Source of the DNA: Rhyzopertha dominica
Lineage: Eukaryota; Arthropoda; Insecta; Coleoptera; Bostrichidae
Length of the DNA: 64,000 nt
Direction of reading: 5' to 3'
Assembly: GCA_025024175.1 (NCBI GenBank)
Contig: QCXZ01000003.1
Location: forward strand, 17,752,392-17,816,391
Shown piece after piece: positions 62,601 to 64,000 of this stretch. A program made the position numbers and the translations under genes. The notes under the pieces were generated by a model. It saw nothing but the letters and a program-made list of their open reading frames with translations, ran no database searches and was not told the DNA's origin. The stretch's first letter is position 1. Every line of letters starts with the position of its first letter.

Positions 62601-63490
62601 ACACGGCCTAGACGCCTCAAAAATCGCGCGGTAATAAAAGCAAACCCCCAAATCAGCTGGAAAGCAGTCGCGTAGGAAGACCGGACGTAAAGGAACATGC
62701 GACATTGGTCGGCATACGGAAGAACACCGCGTATGGTAAAGCAGTTCCGAGTATAAACACTTATTTCTCAAAAACTAGACAAGACCCCAAGAAACGGATG
62801 ACAGATTCGTGTTTAGGAGGCTGTGTTCTAGCAGTGTGCCAAATTTTGTAAAATTTGGCGAAGGTCCGGTAATGTGCATAATTACCAAGGTTAGAGGTAT
62901 TCAAATACACACTATATTTATTTTCCGTTGAGAGCTAAGCCTGTTATAAAAATGTGGATAACTATATGTATAATCAAATCACAAACCTGTGTGTCATCGT
63001 CTGATGAAGGTATATCAAGGATCTTCTTTGGCACTTCATTTTCTTTGTTGGATTCAGTCTGATTTTGTTCATTTGTAGCTTCTTCATCTGTTGGTTTCTC
63101 ATCTTCATCAATGACATTCTCCCCATCACTATTTCTCTGTATTGATTTGTTGTAGCTATTTATGAGTTCCGTCTTGATCTCATTCAGTCTCTGTGCCAAC
63201 TCATCACCTTCATCAAATAATTTGAAGCATTTTTTGCAAATTAAATGAGAATGAACCGAGTCTTCTGATATATCCGTTCCCAGAATTTGAGACATAACAG
63301 TACTGAGTGATTTTTCTGACCATGTTTGACTCTAAAAACCATAACGATAATGTTGCTTCCGCACTTGGTAATACACACAGCAACTAACCTCTTTGCTAAA
63401 TATCTGCACCGAATTTCGCGTTGAGACTCCAACCCTTCCGCTGCAAACTAAGCAATGTGGGTTATCTTTGGCAGCCACAGGAGTAGACAT
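41622..63490 (-). CDS. ZAD-type C2H2 zinc-finger transcription factor, 13 fingers
   Basis: Coding exons: 63389-63490, 62987-63331, 55838-56078, 52321-52839, 50467-50708, 50076-50352, 46774-47125, 43740-43988 and 41622-41864. All have GT-AG borders and phases agree, except for one missing base inside 52321-52839 (near 52690). The product is about 856 residues. The ZAD zinc domain, used for dimerisation in insects, has C13/C16 (CLVC) and C66/C69 (CKKC). An acidic, low-complexity linker follows, then 13 C2H2 fingers. Fingers 4, 7 and 10 are each split by an intron and rebuilt exactly (for example CGKRYSSKNLLDEH across 52321/50708). TGEKP/TGERP linkers join many fingers. The tail is strongly acidic (EDAWIKIVPE). 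It is probably a nuclear DNA-binding regulator or insulator-type protein. Upstream, TTATTTCAG|C precedes the ATG, so a noncoding first exon is expected. The individual orthologue is not recognised. Confidence 0.93.
42233..43439. mobile_element. long-TIR element in the last ZAD-gene intron
   Basis: TACAAAGTGGTCG at the left and its near complement at the right are flanked by TA (42231-42232, 43440-43441). The arms are about 420 bases and roughly 88% identical by eye, including GCGATTTAGACAAACT and ATGCAAAATATTAT blocks. The spacer is about 370 bases. No transposase. Tc1/mariner-type target. Confidence 0.85.
43481..43730 (+). pseudogene. DUF4817-like helix-turn-helix relic
   Basis: Reads MADVFSNKEYADMHLIYGEY, then NRAWRVCNKEYETKY, and after a frame change QPRHPNFED. 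This matches the insect repeat-borne DUF4817 pattern (EYADMHxxYG ... ARRLYxERYPxRRxPxxxxF). It ends just before the donor side of ZAD exon 8 and lies right next to the long-TIR element. Confidence 0.5.
43989..46773. other. ZAD-gene intron, nothing recognised
   Basis: 2.8 kb of AT-rich intron with no domain, tandem array or clear terminal repeats. Confidence 0.6.
47941..48536. mobile_element. non-autonomous hAT element with perfect 8-bp target duplication
   Basis: TAGAGATGAAAC at the left and its exact complement at the right. GTTTCTAT is repeated immediately outside (47933-47940 and 48537-48544). The 8-bp duplication and TIR form are diagnostic of hAT. Subterminal words GGATATC and CCGGATAT recur near both ends. 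No coding frame. Confidence 0.92.
49234..49895. mobile_element. MITE with GGGTATTTCAG ends and AATT flanks
   Basis: GGGTATTTCAG starts at 49234 and its complement ends at 49895. AATT lies outside on both sides. 662 bp, no coding capacity. Confidence 0.75.
51080..51500 (+). pseudogene. mariner-type helix-turn-helix relic (GVQW3/SETMAR-like)
   Basis: From about 51225 the plus strand reads VKSNEIHRRILKMYKNSYL, then SNVYKLMEQFNSG, ITVELIATEVQANFG, and IRWVLRRLTA. This is the N-terminal half of a mariner transposase or the related GVQW-motif proteins. Stops and frame changes break it, and no DDD core follows. It sits in a ZAD-gene intron. Confidence 0.65.
52840..55837. other. ZAD-gene intron, nothing recognised
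   Basis: 3.0 kb with no domains or repeats that I could pair. Confidence 0.55.
57458..58252. mobile_element. TTAA-flanked MITE
   Basis: GAGGGGCATTTACTTGGAGC at the left is the near complement of the right end. TTAA lies directly outside at 57454-57457 and 58253-58256. A second inner inverted pair (ATGTAGCTACAACGT near 57980 and ACGTTGTAGCTACAT near 58122) lies inside. TTAA flanks are the hallmark of piggyBac-mobilised elements. Confidence 0.8.
58324..58496. repeat. direct duplicate of the MITE's right end
   Basis: About 170 bases repeat 58084-58257 at roughly 90% identity in the same orientation (shared ACTCTACGTTGTAGCTACAT and TTCGAATAACTCGGTAAAAT), offset by about 240 bases. Confidence 0.85.
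60389..61955. repeat. dispersed AGTAGTCGGCC / GGCCGACTACT motif cluster
   Basis: Copies include 60389-60400, 60918-60929, 60975-60986 (variant), 61712-61723, 61734-61744 (variant), 61756-61766 and 61945-61955, with a related string at 60789-60812. Left copies read AGTAGTCGGCC and right copies the complement, bracketing the transposase relic at 60951-61445. They look like subterminal binding sites of one DNA transposon. Confidence 0.75.
60951..61445 (+). pseudogene. pogo/Tigger-type transposase N-terminal fragment
   Basis: Open for 164 codons. From about residue 59 it reads as a Psq/CENP-B-like helix-turn-helix (MQKALDVVRNGEKIRETCRT, then VPRSSLQDRISG), as in pogo, Tigger and jerky proteins. 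The usual linker (NKKKVVNWIINLIKSDFPLK) follows. The frame stops before the DDE core; a further recognisable LRRPNL-type piece follows in another frame near 61500. It is a deletion derivative without catalytic residues. It lies in intron 2 of the ZAD gene on the opposite strand. Confidence 0.65.
62283..62899. repeat. 617-bp GC-rich inverted repeat (hairpin locus)
   Basis: The whole segment folds on a centre near 62590. The inner arms (62496-62584 and 62594-62682) match over 89 bases with about two differences. The outer arms, out to TACCTCT at 62283 and AGAGGTA at 62899, match at roughly 70-75%. The inner arms are rich in CGCG against an AT-rich background. There is no transposase, and no clear target duplication was found. 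It is located in intron 2 of the ZAD gene. Confidence 0.9.
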
Positions 63491-63496
63491 GCTGAA

Positions 63497-64000
63497 ATAA
63501 AAAACAAATACAGGTGATCAAGCATATAAATAAGAAGTGCATACCATCATTCACACCAGATATAGTACAGTTACATCACAAAGTGACAAGCAATTTANAC
63601 ANCAAATTACTAAATCAAATTTCACCAAAGCTACATCTCAAAATTCAAGGTGGGTAATTTTAATTTGCCAGACTGAAAATCTTGATGATAAGTTCCCTAG
63701 AACGAAAATACAAATAGTGGCAAAAAGGAGTACAGCATCCAAATAAATGCCTGCATTAGATATTTATAAATGCCGGGGAAATATGTACTACACCATAAGT
63801 GATTATAATACATATCACCATTAATACAAGTTACCTTTTTTAAATTAGCCGTGTATTTAGGGAAACATTTAGTTTTCGCTAAAAACAGGGCTGACGCCAA
63901 CAAATGCTGCCAAAGCTAAAGATCTGACACAGTTATCACGCACAGACAGAAGGCGTCGGGAACAAGGTGTTGCCGTGATGCCGTGACCGTTGGCAGTCAA
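63497..64000. other. ZAD-gene upstream region (5' intron or promoter), no gene seen
   Basis: Because a 3' splice site abuts the ATG, this stretch is most likely a 5' UTR intron. The GC-richer end at 63880-64000 could hold the noncoding first exon or promoter, but no element can be fixed. Confidence 0.4.

Overview
This is AT-rich (about two thirds A+T by eye), intron-bearing DNA with a few single-base N calls. It is best read as an insect nuclear genome scaffold. Three host genes can be assembled from splice sites and phases: the 3' end of a fatty acid synthase (+), a complete ARMT1/DUF89 gene (-), and a complete ZAD-type C2H2 zinc-finger gene (-). The ZAD domain, piggyBac, Ty3/Gypsy, jockey-like, RTE-like, hAT and pogo relics all fit an insect. 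I cannot settle the order.

Layout. 1-7.6 kb: the last two coding exons of a fatty acid synthase thioesterase domain, the rest of the gene lying off the left edge. 7.9-9.7 kb: a TTA microsatellite and a decayed jockey-like retrotransposon. 9.9-12.3 kb: an almost complete piggyBac element with terminal inverted repeats, an intron-containing transposase and palindromic repeats. 13.5-14.2 kb: a MITE. 14.9-19.3 kb: a complete Ty3/Gypsy retrotransposon with target duplication, apparently identical 164-bp LTRs, a tRNA-Ser-type primer site and a polypurine tract, broken by one frameshift in pol. 19.3-22.4 kb: no confirmed gene. 22.4-34.5 kb: ARMT1 in six exons; its 7.5-kb third coding intron is filled with repeat and retrotransposon debris, and its last intron holds a 54-codon intact ORF on the opposite strand. 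34.5-41.5 kb: intergenic, with palindromes, a THAP-like relic between inverted repeats, and a TAATTAC-rich repeat tract. 41.5-63.5 kb: the ZAD zinc-finger gene in nine coding exons (about 856 residues, 13 fingers, acidic tail). Its introns carry long-TIR elements, a hAT element with a perfect 8-bp duplication, a TTAA-flanked MITE, a pogo/Tigger relic in a field of repeated GGCCGACTACT motifs, and a 617-bp GC-rich inverted repeat.

The host genes are not functionally linked as far as can be seen. The accessory content is mostly nested mobile DNA inside introns. The most promising items for follow-up are the piggyBac with its palindromes and unusual ATAT flanks, the intronic hairpin locus at 62.3-62.9 kb, the GGCCGACTACT array, the antisense 54-codon ORF, and a possible signal-peptide-like extension of ARMT1. 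No CRISPR array, operon or tRNA gene was seen.
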